DNA from: Pseudoalteromonas aurantia 208
GTDB taxonomy: Bacteria; Pseudomonadota; Gammaproteobacteria; Enterobacterales; Alteromonadaceae
Reading direction: 5' to 3'
Assembly: GCF_014858725.1 (NCBI RefSeq)
Contig: NZ_AQGV01000009.1
Location: forward strand, 124,001 to 188,000
DNA length: 64,000 bases
The notes under the pieces were generated by a model, which saw only the letters and a program-made list of their open reading frames with translations, did no database searches and was not told the DNA's origin. Shown here piece after piece: positions 42,001 to 49,657 of the stretch. The position numbers and the translations under genes were made by a program. Numbering within the stretch: position 1 is the first letter of the stretch; every line of letters begins with the position of its first letter.

Positions 42001-43735
42001 TGGTTACTTTGATCTTGAATTCAAAGCGTTTCCCCATGTAGTTTTTATTGTCCCATTGCAAATTACTCGACTTAGTGACACTCAGTGCAGGTTGCGCTCC
42101 AACCGTTTTAAACACGGCAGAAGCTGCCACCGATTCATTACTACTGTCATTTGAATCAAAAACAATATTGGCACGATTGGTAACACTGGCATTAGAGACC
42201 GACGCCTTTACCTTGGCTACGATCGTGGCACTTATACTATTGTTAGCCGTTAACTGCGCTGTGTTTGGCGTACACACAACCTGACTGCCTGCAGCCTGGT
42301 AATTACAATTAAAAGCTGTTGAAGAGTAACTGACAAAATCGACACTATCAGGTAATGCGTCAGTCAATGTTTTTACTGTCAAAGTTTGTGCTGAAGCATT
42401 GCGTGCAGTTAATAAAAAAGTGAGGGTGTCATTAGCATAATATGCTGATTTTGCTGAACTAATAGACTTAATCAAGATCATCTTCGCGGCAGTGCTTTTG
42501 ACAGTTTTAATTTGTGCACTGGCGGTATTATTCGCTTGATTGCGATCTGTGAGATTCGCCGATACCAACGCATTATTTGTGTACGTTGCCTCGGTATTTG
42601 GTGCTTTGGCGGTAACTTTAAGCGTATCGCTCACTCCTGAGGCAACCGCCGTTTTATCACATGTGATTTTAGGTTGCGCCCCAGCCATATTAACCGAACA
42701 ACTCCAACCACTGGCTTGTGCCACTGCCACATCACTGATTCCTGCGGCGAGTGTTAAAACAAATCGCGCAGAAGAAACCGTGTTTGGTCCATTATTCTTC
42801 ACCACAATTTGATATTGGTGCGCCTCATTTGGCGTTAAAGAAAGAGGCCCCCAATAAGATGGCGTACCATTGCTTTTTAACGCTTTCAGTTCTACTGCCA
42901 CATCAGCATGTTCTTTAACTTGATTGCTTACACTGGCTTGATTATCCGCGCTATTAATTTCTGCCGTTGCACTGCTTACACTGGATGTCGCTGTTACCGT
43001 ACCACTGCCTAGCTGAGATAACTTTGCTTTGATCACGAGCGATTGTGATGCACTCACTGCAAGCTTACCTAAGCTACAGGTTAAAATTTGTGAGCCGCTA
43101 CATGACCAACCATTACTATTGCTCACCGATGCTTCAGCCCAAGTTGCATAACTGGGAAGCACATGCTTTACGGCAACATTCGTTGCCTCATCAGGGCCAT
43201 TGTTGGTAATGTTTAGGGTGTAGGTATAAGTTTCATTAATATAGACTTGTTGAGGCTCTGATCGTAACGATACAACTTTTAAGTCAGTACCCGCCACAAT
43301 AGAAGTATTCTGGGTTTCTGCGTTATTTTGTAGTTTACTCGCATCTTCATTCGACGCCGACACGGACACCTCGGACGCAATGGTTTGCGCGGTATCTTTA
43401 CTGGTTTTTATCGTAAATTGAACGCGTTTTCGCTTATCAAGCACATCAGTGCCGTCAATACTGACCCAATTACACTCAAGACGACTTTGACTTGCATTAA
43501 ACTTACAGACAGCGTTGTCACTCGAAACAAAAGAAGTGGTGACTGGAATAAGAAAAATCAGTTGGACATTGTTAGCAACATCTTGCTCAACATTTTCAAA
43601 GTCAACTTGATAACGTATTTGTGCGCCGCGTGGCACCTTAGTATCTAGGTCAATAAAGGTAGATATTTGCAAATCCACAGCAAATACCTGAACACTGACA
43701 AGTATCAACCACAATGCACAAAACAATCTCTTCAA
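35816..43735 (-). CDS. Giant DUF11/SdrD_B repeat surface protein, N-terminal segment (frame-broken)
   Basis: The true start of the giant gene: MKRLFCALWLILVSVQVFA is a signal peptide cleaved near residue 20. Residues about 25-1430 are successive DUF11-like Ig-type domains (motifs such as YTLNITNNGPDEATNVAVKH), most with a Cys pair. From about 1435 SdrD_B-like units begin with VFFDANNDGVLQ, followed by nine intact 117-aa repeats and part of a tenth. The last eleven residues (LRRCANPMPTG...) are out-of-frame read-through past the break near 35857. Similar domains act as spacer stalks in surface adhesins, so a long extracellular or surface filament is inferred. With both breaks repaired, the gene has 15,708 bp and 5,235 codons plus stop. 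Confidence 0.8.
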   Translation of the reverse strand: MKRLFCALWLILVSVQVFAVDLQISTFIDLDTKVPRGAQIRYQVDFENVEQDVANNVQLIFLIPVTTSFVSSDNAVCKFNASQSRLECNWVSIDGTDVLDKRKRVQFTIKTSKDTAQTIASEVSVSASNEDASKLQNNAETQNTSIVAGTDLKVVSLRSEPQQVYINETYTYTLNITNNGPDEATNVAVKHVLPSYATWAEASVSNSNGWSCSGSQILTCSLGKLAVSASQSLVIKAKLSQLGSGTVTATSSVSSATAEINSADNQASVSNQVKEHADVAVELKALKSNGTPSYWGPLSLTPNEAHQYQIVVKNNGPNTVSSARFVLTLAAGISDVAVAQASGWSCSVNMAGAQPKITCDKTAVASGVSDTLKVTAKAPNTEATYTNNALVSANLTDRNQANNTASAQIKTVKSTAAKMILIKSISSAKSAYYANDTLTFLLTARNASAQTLTVKTLTDALPDSVDFVSYSSTAFNCNYQAAGSQVVCTPNTAQLTANNSISATIVAKVKASVSNASVTNRANIVFDSNDSSNESVAASAVFKTVGAQPALSVTKSSNLQWDNKNYMGKRFEFKIKVTNSGGAKAVGVEVSDTLLNGYKAESVTVIKSNNSDSWTCPQQGPDEVKCIGDISVSSNAEVVITARSPYTTERPRNIAVVKHSALATDLTATYEGWGNAPVNPMTLTISKHKFASTTKNTSLVSRGENISSAITVTVSNDADKPTQGTLKVVDVLASGESFVATGSYGENWHCSHSGEGLGGTVTCLYQKSSSGSWQGIPVTKASPPSLLTITTNAKQLGNLKNTATVTDHNGLPGSAQQSATIRSAVSADLKVTKTANLSQLSAAQSELSYQIVVENVSGDTVIGDGLSALLIKDTFAGTFKAKKGKVETGIRFAASASSQLGATFSCARSDAGQYQDTVSTITCRLGNSQQFKVGDKLILTMQVSRPVITVNGNLNNLVEVSSSTHVDTDTSNNKSNVSVPVVPKFDVGITLASYATAPILSGDEALLTLEVSNMSATTATDVVLKHTFTPPSGRTFQFISSVFSRAGQANICTFNASNVLSCPIGTLTGNEVQTVTIKLRPKSYHDRKSWILASTSNITAANIDNDINIDNNTKVTSLQVNVRNANLKIENNDVTDPVAWYPAPRAFPGSLDNVLVYKVDLEYLFDNTGDLSVASGVGYDFTMTPSGADKQLQFLCDGSAKTGCTVAQARCNSINTLISSAHTITCKGPENSGNDLAEFELRENRYGSEDNIYTRYLYFKVLSRPKTTGEVSATTARIFSNENDPITANNSEAEQTSIRVAVDLSLIKRASLSKVAVGSVFNYFLDVGNAGPGDAADNIIYDYLSHDLELAGTPSIAGGRCVTDQAIKSGESSAKTRVRCTVDTIAKGQSLTATIPVKLKSLPSGSTLYNDAWIETKGFDVNSSNNRDDLTLPLSKGNISGQVFFDANNDGVLQAATDPGISGITIELSGTESTGKNIGPLLKNTGTSGEFVFEDLSAGTYQLKQSKQSQLSGYQDGFDSRNNSVISGSNNSDVISNITLTANQSSSGNLFAETLLAGDASVEGSVFVDGNQNGVKESQDLAIPSLAVTLTGNDKFGNSVSLSTNTDSNGVFKFDALRQPDVDGYVVTRADTPSYEDGQDYLDGIKNTHAGKDVVKVATVGKPSKVIFTELPNVGEARVEGAVFVDGNQNGVKESQDLAIISLAVTLTGKDKFGNAVSLSTNTDSNGAFSFTALRQPDADGYVVTRSDTPNYEDGQDYLDGIKNIHAGKDVVKITTVGKPSKVIFTELPNAGEARVEGAVFVDGNQNGVKESQDLAIISLAVTLSGKDEFGNAVSLTTNTDSNGAFKFDALRQPDVDGYVVTRADTPSYEDGQDYLDGIKNTHAGKNAVKVATVGKPSKVIFTELPNAGEARVEGAVFVDGNQNGVKESQDLAIISLAVTLSGKDEFGNAVSLTTNTDSNGAFKFDALRQPDVDGYVVTRADTPSYEDGQDYLDGIKNTHAGKNAVKVATVGKPSKVIFTELPNAGEARVEGTVFVDGNQNGVKESQDLAIPSLAVTLSGKDEFGNAVSLTTNTDSNGAFKFDALRQPDVDGYVVTRADTPSYEDGQDYLDGIKNTYSGKNAVKVATVGKPSKVIFTEQPNVGDARVEGSIFVDGNQNGVKESKDLAIINLAVTLSGKDEFGNAVSLTTNTDSNGAFKFDALRQPDADGYVVTRADTPSYEDGQDYLDGVKNAYAGKNAVKVATVGKPSTVIFTELPNAGEARVEGTVFVDGNQNGVKESQDLAIPNLAVTLNGKDEFGNSVSLTTNTDSNGAFSFTALRQPDADGYVVMRGDTPSYEDGQDYLDGIKNTYAGKNAVKVATVGKPSTVIFTELPNAGEARVEGTVFVDGNQNGVKESQDLAIPNLAVTLNGKDKFGNAVSLSTNTDSNGAFSFMALRQPNADGYVVTRADTPSYEDGQDYLDGIKNTHAGKNAVKVATVGKPSKVIFTELPNAGEARVEGAVFVDGNQNGIKEGKDLAITNLAVTLSGKDKFGNSVSLSTNTDSNGVFKFDALRQPDVDGYVVTRADTPSYEDGQDYLDGVKNTHAGRNAVKVATVGKPSKVIFTELADMGEARVEGAVFVDGNQNLRRCANPMPTGMW

Positions 43736-43765
43736 GTTAACTACCCCTAGATACTACATATTTTG

Positions 43766-43781
43766 AACACATTTGTGTGTT
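43766..43781. promoter_or_regulatory. Inverted repeat upstream of the giant gene
   Basis: A perfect 6-bp inverted repeat AACACA-TTTG-TGTGTT lies 31 bases before the giant gene start. It sits about 38 bases downstream of a TATAAT-like -10 on the minus strand (43819-43824). It could be an operator or a 5' UTR hairpin. No regulator can be assigned. Confidence 0.35.
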
Positions 43782-43869
43782 TCAATTTAAAGTACGAAAA
43801 ACGGCGTAGATTTTATTGATTATAGGTACTGTAATCCAGTGTAATTTTGCGTTTTTATGGATATTAGTA

Positions 43870-43900
43870 AGAAAAGAATAAGGCTTTAGAATAAAAGCCC
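43870..43900 (-). terminator. Terminator-like hairpin after the hybrid histidine kinase
   Basis: On the minus strand a GGCTTT / AAAGCC stem (43882-43887 with 43894-43899) is followed by the T-rich tract TTATTCTTTTCTT. It lies shortly after the hybrid kinase stop and would separate it from the giant gene downstream on the same strand. Confidence 0.5.
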
Positions 43901-43923
43901 TACTTAAGGCGTGTTTGTATTTT

Positions 43924-46086
43924 TTAGGCTACAACTTTAGAGTGTACTGCCTGAAGCGCAACAATGCTTTCTTTAGCGAAACTATGCAACGCTTGCCAGT
44001 CAATTTTTTCTCCTCGTTGCAGTAACTCGCTCGCCAACTTTAACTCTTGACTAAGCGCTATCATGCCAAGCTCTTTGCTCTCTTGACCTACGTGTATTAA
44101 TTTATCATGCAATATATCGTTCGCTTTGATATCCGCCAAGCCTTGTAATTGAGCAAACTCATAATCAAAGGTGTCTGGTAAGTACTGTAATTTGGTACTT
44201 AAAAACTTGATGTCCAACGATGTGCTTAATTGACGTAATACGTCTTCATCAACTAGTGCGCTATCCAGTACTTCAGTGCTTTGAGCCGCACAAACTTGTT
44301 CTAACACAGCAGATAAAGTACTTTGCGATACGGGCTTACTAATACAATACGTAATGCCATGTTCAAGATAAGCTTGCTGAGCCTGTTCATCAGCATCTCC
44401 AGTGAGTGCAATCACAGTGGGCGACACTGATAAATTCATCAAGCTAAACTCATCAACAAACCAGGATAAACCATGACCATCTGGTAAGTGCATATCTAGA
44501 AGAATAATATCGAACGGCTGCTGAACAACTTTTTTACTTGCCTGTGCTAAATTATGAGCAAATACAAAGTGTGCGCCTAATTCCGTTAAATAATGTTTAA
44601 GCACTTCTCTGTTTAATAAATTGTCTTCAACAACCAAGATATTACAAGCCAGCAGACCATTTTGATGGTTAGTATAACGCTCTGTTACGCCAATATTAAT
44701 GGTGGGGTCAATTCGCTCCAGCAACAATTCAAAAAAGAACTCGGTACCACACCCTACTTGACTACGAACCTGCAGCTCTCCATTCATATTTTCAACTAAT
44801 TGCTTACATAAGGACAAACCTAGCCCAGCCCCTTGTGCAACCGTTTGCTCTGTCGACACCGTCACAAAAGGCTCAAAAATATTAACTAAATCATCATCGT
44901 TTAAACCAACCCCCGTATCTGACACAAAGAATTGCACACTGTGATGGTTACTTCCTACTTGTTCAGACTTAACGGTGACAGTAACGCCCCCCTCAATCGT
45001 ATACTTAATTGCATTTGAGAGTAAATTTTTCAAAATAAGCGTTAATGATTCCTTATCTGCTAAATAACTCTTTATAGACAATGCGCTTGTATCTAACGCG
45101 ACGGATAAGTGCTTTTCTTTCGCTAAAGGTGATAATAAATCAATAATTTCTTGTGATACTTGTTGAATATCAACAATCGCGAGCTCATGAGGTTTGGTCT
45201 CACCTTTTGCTTGTAACAGCACTTGATTAGCCAAATCTGATAATGACATTGCAGCCCCAGTGATAATATCGCATAACTGGGCGTGTTTAAGGGGTTCTCG
45301 AGGTACGCTTTTAAGCATTTCAGCATGACCCACAATGGCATTGAGTGGTGTTCTTAATTCATGGCTAAGTAAGGTCAAATAGCGACCTTTTAGCATAGAT
45401 GCTTTTTCAGCCGCTTGTTTTGTCTGTTCTACCTGCTCGGCACGTCGACTACTACATAATAAACTCAAAGAAAAGCAGAGTAATAAAGGGATTGCAATCA
45501 CTGTTATGGTAAAGAGCTGATTACCAAAATTATTGGTCTGTAAGCTATCTGATGGCTGATATCCATCCAGCATCAATAAACGTAACGTAAAAATAACTAG
45601 CATGCCAATACATGCTAGTAAAAATGTCCACCGTGCAATAGTTGCTTCCGTGAGCTCGCTGACTTTACTTTGAAAAAGGGCATGAATACATAACCCGAGC
45701 GACAATGCCCAAACCAAATAATTTAAACATACTCTCACTATGAAGTTTGAATCAATAAAAGTGAACCAGATATATCCAGCGAGGTGAATTAACGACAATA
45801 ATACCCACGGCCAATATTTTGACTTTATTTGAAAAAACCGTTCAGTTCCAAGAGTCAAAAAAACCAACCCTAGCAATATCAGGTGATTAGCAACAAAAAC
45901 ACGCCAAAAGTCTGATAATTGTGGTTGAGAAATCAATATGCAAGCTATCGCAACGCTGGTTACGAATAGCATCCACTGTTTGGTGCCTGCAATCGTGCGA
46001 TGAATTAACCAATTCAATAACATAAACACCCCACAAACCGAAGTTGTGAGTGCTAATACTGGTAAAAGTAATTTTGGTTCTAACAT
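43924..46086 (-). CDS. Hybrid sensor histidine kinase with receiver domain
   Basis: A 720-aa inner-membrane hybrid kinase. Residues 1-212 hold about seven hydrophobic segments that act as the sensor. The DHp domain has the phosphoacceptor His242 in LLSHELRTPLNAIVG, and the ATPase domain has SDTGVGLNDDDLVNIFEPF and GAGLGLSLCKQLVENM. A receiver domain at about 485-600 has its Asp in IILLDMHLPDGHGLS and TALTGD-type switch residues. The last 100 residues resemble a histidine phosphotransfer domain (VGQESKELGM) but lack the usual HxLKGS site. No cognate response regulator with an output domain is adjacent except the NarL-type gene upstream. Confidence 0.85.
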   Translation of the reverse strand: MLEPKLLLPVLALTTSVCGVFMLLNWLIHRTIAGTKQWMLFVTSVAIACILISQPQLSDFWRVFVANHLILLGLVFLTLGTERFFQIKSKYWPWVLLSLIHLAGYIWFTFIDSNFIVRVCLNYLVWALSLGLCIHALFQSKVSELTEATIARWTFLLACIGMLVIFTLRLLMLDGYQPSDSLQTNNFGNQLFTITVIAIPLLLCFSLSLLCSSRRAEQVEQTKQAAEKASMLKGRYLTLLSHELRTPLNAIVGHAEMLKSVPREPLKHAQLCDIITGAAMSLSDLANQVLLQAKGETKPHELAIVDIQQVSQEIIDLLSPLAKEKHLSVALDTSALSIKSYLADKESLTLILKNLLSNAIKYTIEGGVTVTVKSEQVGSNHHSVQFFVSDTGVGLNDDDLVNIFEPFVTVSTEQTVAQGAGLGLSLCKQLVENMNGELQVRSQVGCGTEFFFELLLERIDPTINIGVTERYTNHQNGLLACNILVVEDNLLNREVLKHYLTELGAHFVFAHNLAQASKKVVQQPFDIILLDMHLPDGHGLSWFVDEFSLMNLSVSPTVIALTGDADEQAQQAYLEHGITYCISKPVSQSTLSAVLEQVCAAQSTEVLDSALVDEDVLRQLSTSLDIKFLSTKLQYLPDTFDYEFAQLQGLADIKANDILHDKLIHVGQESKELGMIALSQELKLASELLQRGEKIDWQALHSFAKESIVALQAVHSKVVA

Positions 46087-46221
46087 CTAGCACTTAATAG
46101 TTAAGAATTAAGGATGAGTATATTATCAAAAAACATACCAATAAAAAGGTATTTTAATAAAAAGGTCGCTTTTAAATTAACATTACCAAAACCAAACCGT
46201 ACAAATTAGCAACAATTTTCC

Positions 46222-46824
46222 CTATAACCAACCTTTTTGTTGCGCTATTCGAGCAGCATCAATGCGATTCGTTGCATTGAGCTTAGCGATCGCGTCTGAT
46301 AAATAGTTTCTGACTGTGCCTTCACTCAAAAACAACGTATTGGCTATTTCTGCTGTTTTATACCCTTCGCTTGCCAAACGTAATGCTTTTCTTTCTTTAC
46401 TTGATAACGGATCTTTTTCATCCAAAGCGGTGAGTGCCAATTCAGGATCTATGACCCTCTGGCCGCATATGACTTTTTTTAGAGTGCTAATTAAATACTC
46501 ACTTGGCGCTTCTTTTAACACAAATCCTCTTGCACCACTGTCCATGGACCTTCGAATATAGCCAGAACGAGAAAAGGTCGTCATAATGACCGTATGACAC
46601 TGCTCTTCCTTTTTTTGAATATACTCTAGTAATTCTAACCCTGTCATATTTGGCATTTCAATATCGGTTAATACAATATCAGGAGTCACAACGGATAAAT
46701 GCTTGATAGCTTCAAGCCCATCAGCCGCTTCTGCAACTACTTCAATATCACGATCTAAGCTCAGCAATGCACTGATCGCTCCGCGTACAAGAGCTTGATC
46801 TTCAACTACCATCACTCTAATCAT
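46222..46824 (-). CDS. NarL/LuxR-type response regulator (DesR-like)
   Basis: A 200-aa regulator with an N-terminal receiver (phosphoacceptor Asp54 in IVLTDIEMPNMTG, acidic pocket VVEDQ) and a C-terminal LuxR-type helix-turn-helix (ASEGYKTAEIANTLFLSEGTVRNYL, shown here in part: SEGTVRNYLSDAIAKL). Its start overlaps the end of the kinase gene upstream by 4 bases (ATGA type), so the two are a translationally coupled pair. The architecture resembles DesR, which controls membrane lipid desaturation in Bacillus, but the target genes are not apparent here. Confidence 0.88.
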   Translation of the reverse strand: MIRVMVVEDQALVRGAISALLSLDRDIEVVAEAADGLEAIKHLSVVTPDIVLTDIEMPNMTGLELLEYIQKKEEQCHTVIMTTFSRSGYIRRSMDSGARGFVLKEAPSEYLISTLKKVICGQRVIDPELALTALDEKDPLSSKERKALRLASEGYKTAEIANTLFLSEGTVRNYLSDAIAKLNATNRIDAARIAQQKGWL

Positions 46825-47924
46825 GCCACAGCTCCTGAAAACTCTACCTTCACAGTGAACCCTTGTTCAATATTAATGTCCACAATAGCACCGGCTTGAT
46901 GTGCTCGTTCAATTAACCCGGAAAGCCCATTCCCGTGGGTGAAAGATTCAACTTTACCATCATCACTTATGCATAGCTGCACAGTGTTTTGCTGAGTTAA
47001 TTTTAAATTTACTTCTCTTGCGTTACTATGGCGCAGTATGTTTGTCACCAATTCTTTGGCGATAAAGCATAAAGCACTCTCCTGCTCTGCCCCCATAGTT
47101 ACTGACTCCACTTGCTGAACCACGTTAAATTGTGCCTCTTTCAAACGCTGCTCTAGCAAATTCAACTGCGCGTATAAACCAACTTGCTTTAATCCAGATA
47201 CTGCTTCTCGTACATCACTGAGTAGCGCACGCGCTAAAGTCGCTACTTGTTGAGATTCATCACTGGCTTTTTCTTGCAACCCCGCATGGCACAACTTACT
47301 TGCTAACTCAGCTTTAAGTGCAATGCTAGATAAAGAATGGCCTAACGTGTCATGTAAATCGCGCGCGATCCTTTCCCGTTCTGCAATCGCTGCCAATTGC
47401 TCTAATTTTTGCTGATTTTTTTGGTGTAATAGTCGATGGACGCGCTCCCGATGCTCCATTAATCCAAAGCTAAATAAACCAACAGCAATGAGAGCCGAAG
47501 GTGCCCAAAAATAAAATGGCTCAGTGGTTATTAAAAACTCACTACTGAAAAAAATAAAGAGAAATAGCACCCCCAACATCAAGAAATTATATGGACGCCG
47601 GTAATTAAAACCACACAACGGCGCTATATAACCAAACAAAGTGCTCGTTCCTGATGTAACAAGCGTGCCACAGCTCGTCAGTAGCAACATCAGTATAATA
47701 ATGGGCGTAACCTTAGTTCCTGGTGTATGAAGACCTGCACAATATAGAGCAACAAAACCTACATATATAAGCAATTGCGCAAGTAAATTTTGCCAACCTA
47801 TCTCACTCCACTGGCCTATTATTGGTAAAAAGTAAAACAATGAAAATATCAACGGGCCAAGATTACGAAAGAACTTACTCGGATCTGCAAGTGTCATTTT
47901 ATCTACAGGGAGGACAGGTTCCAT
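46821..47924 (-). CDS. HisKA_3 sensor histidine kinase (DesK-like)
   Basis: A 367-aa membrane kinase of the NarX/DesK class. Residues 20-155 hold about five transmembrane segments with no large periplasmic domain. A short coiled coil leads to the HisKA_3 motif RERIARDLHDTLGHSLSSI with the phosphoacceptor His191. The HATPase domain has AKELVTNILRHSNA (N box) and SDDGKVESFTHGNGLSGLIER (G box, partly atypical). Signals within the membrane, such as fluidity, are plausible because of the membrane-only sensor, as in DesK. It is paired with the downstream response regulator. Confidence 0.87.
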   Translation of the reverse strand: MEPVLPVDKMTLADPSKFFRNLGPLIFSLFYFLPIIGQWSEIGWQNLLAQLLIYVGFVALYCAGLHTPGTKVTPIIILMLLLTSCGTLVTSGTSTLFGYIAPLCGFNYRRPYNFLMLGVLFLFIFFSSEFLITTEPFYFWAPSALIAVGLFSFGLMEHRERVHRLLHQKNQQKLEQLAAIAERERIARDLHDTLGHSLSSIALKAELASKLCHAGLQEKASDESQQVATLARALLSDVREAVSGLKQVGLYAQLNLLEQRLKEAQFNVVQQVESVTMGAEQESALCFIAKELVTNILRHSNAREVNLKLTQQNTVQLCISDDGKVESFTHGNGLSGLIERAHQAGAIVDINIEQGFTVKVEFSGAVA

Positions 47925-48041
47925 AACCCAACTTTTTATTAAGATTCAAAGAGTCAGTAACATATCAAAAATAACATAAAACGTTTAGTGACAATGGTCA
48001 CCTAGTTCGTAATAATCTAAATAAAAATAGACAGACTGGTT

Positions 48042-48905
48042 ATGCGCCCAGAACAAACATCCCTACTTTATTTGCACACAGCAGTACTTTTATTTGGTGG
48101 TACGGCATTATTTTCAAAATTAATTAACCTATCCGCACTCGATATCACTGTATACCGAACCGCTGTTGCTTTTATAGCCCTCACAGCCTTATTAATCGTA
48201 CAACGTAAACGCATTAAGCTTAAAAGCAACCAGGATTATCTCGTCGCCATCTTGTTGGGTGTAGTTGTTGGCCTGCATTGGCTCACCTATTTTGCAGGTA
48301 TGCAAATGGCGGGAATAACCATTGGCATTATTGCCTTTTTTACCTACCCTGTAATCACCGTCTTTTTAGAACCCCTGTTTACCAAGAAACAAATTCTGAA
48401 AAAAGATATTGTGTGTGCCATTGTCGTATTAAGTGGTATTTACCTGCTAGTACCAGAAGCCAGTTTAGGGAACCAGATTACATTAGGTATCGTAACAGGC
48501 GTCAGTTCAGGCGCACTATTTTCACTGCGGAACTTACTACAAAAACGCTATTTTTCTCATTATGGTGGCCCACAAACTATGCTATATCAAACGCTAGTCG
48601 CCAGCGTCATGTTATGCGCTTTTGTGAGTGTGCCCCCAGTCGAGCTCGAACAGATCGACTTATATTTAATTTTATTAGCGGGCGTAGTCTTTACGGCACT
48701 ACCGCACGCTCTTTTTTCTAGTAGTTTACGCCATTTGTCTGCAACAACCGCTGGGTTGATTTCTTGTTTACAGCCCTTGTATGCAACGCTTTTGGCCTTT
48801 ATTCTATTACTAGAAACTCCCAGTGTTGCAACTTTAATTGGTGGCTTACTTGTTGTTAGCACTGCTTTTTTTGAAACTTGGTCTGTTACAAGGAAAAAAG
48901 TATAA
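48042..48905 (+). CDS. EamA/DMT superfamily transporter
   Basis: A 287-aa inner-membrane protein with ten predicted transmembrane segments in two EamA repeats (residues about 8-135 and 148-280). The conserved drug/metabolite transporter pattern is seen in GGTALFSKLINLSALDITVYR and PLYATLLAFILLLETPS. Substrates of this family range from amino acids to nucleotides and cannot be predicted here. Its TAA overlaps the ATG of the next gene (TAATG), so the pair is translationally coupled, hinting at a link with glycerophosphodiester or lipid breakdown. Confidence 0.87.
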   Translation: MRPEQTSLLYLHTAVLLFGGTALFSKLINLSALDITVYRTAVAFIALTALLIVQRKRIKLKSNQDYLVAILLGVVVGLHWLTYFAGMQMAGITIGIIAFFTYPVITVFLEPLFTKKQILKKDIVCAIVVLSGIYLLVPEASLGNQITLGIVTGVSSGALFSLRNLLQKRYFSHYGGPQTMLYQTLVASVMLCAFVSVPPVELEQIDLYLILLAGVVFTALPHALFSSSLRHLSATTAGLISCLQPLYATLLAFILLLETPSVATLIGGLLVVSTAFFETWSVTRKKV

Positions 48906-49609
48906 TGCATATTATTGCTCATCGCGGTGCCAGTGGCAATTACCCAGAAAATACTCTATGTGCAATTGAGGCTGCTTTACAAGCCAATGTTGATGGTATC
49001 GAATTAGATGTACAAAGTTGCCAAGATAATTACGCCATTATTCATGACACTTGGTTAGATAGAACCACTTCAGGTCAAGGGAAGGTTAATACAACTTCGC
49101 TCGAAACAATTCAATCATATGACGCAGGTATGGGTGAAGCAGTCCCAAGTTTACAGCAAGTACTCAGCACCATAAGCACCAGAACAATTATCAATTTAGA
49201 ACTCAAACATACCTTTGAGCTAAACAAATTTGTATCATGCATTGAGCGTAACATTAGCGATGGCACATTAACACGTTCCCAACTTCTCATATCCTCCTTT
49301 GACCATCATCAATTATTGTGGTTAAAGCGGCAACTGCCTTGGGTTAAAATTGGAGCACTGACAGCTTCAATCCCATTACAGTATGCACAATTTGCTCAAC
49401 AGTTAAATGCCTATAGTATTCATATTGATAAAAACTTTATTAATCATGAGTTTGTTCACGATGCAAAACAAAGAGGTCTAAAAGTCTATGTGTATACTGT
49501 CGATAAGCAACAAGATATCGAAGATATGCTCCATCTCGGTGTCGACGGTATTTTCAGTAATTATCCTTGTTATGCGAAAATGATTTTAGCGCGTTCAATG
49601 AATAAATAA
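48905..49609 (+). CDS. ugpQ: Glycerophosphodiester phosphodiesterase
   Basis: A 234-aa cytoplasmic GDPD of the UgpQ type, which hydrolyses glycerophosphodiesters to glycerol 3-phosphate and an alcohol. The catalytic motif HRGASGNYPENT is at residues 5-16 and the metal-binding acidic pair is in GIELDVQ, followed by the second catalytic His of IIHDTWLDRTTSG. The upstream ATG at 48878 lies inside the transporter gene; the start at 48905 overlaps the transporter stop and gives the standard N-terminus MHIIAHRGASG. Confidence 0.92.
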   Translation: MHIIAHRGASGNYPENTLCAIEAALQANVDGIELDVQSCQDNYAIIHDTWLDRTTSGQGKVNTTSLETIQSYDAGMGEAVPSLQQVLSTISTRTIINLELKHTFELNKFVSCIERNISDGTLTRSQLLISSFDHHQLLWLKRQLPWVKIGALTASIPLQYAQFAQQLNAYSIHIDKNFINHEFVHDAKQRGLKVYVYTVDKQQDIEDMLHLGVDGIFSNYPCYAKMILARSMNK

Positions 49610-49657
49610 TCCACACTGTTCTATAATAAAAGAAAATGGCACAGTGAAGAGCCTAAA

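Noticed and set aside
48278..48721. 147-codon plus-strand ORF inside the EamA transporter gene
   Set aside because: It is an out-of-frame shadow of the transporter with low-complexity basic sequence.
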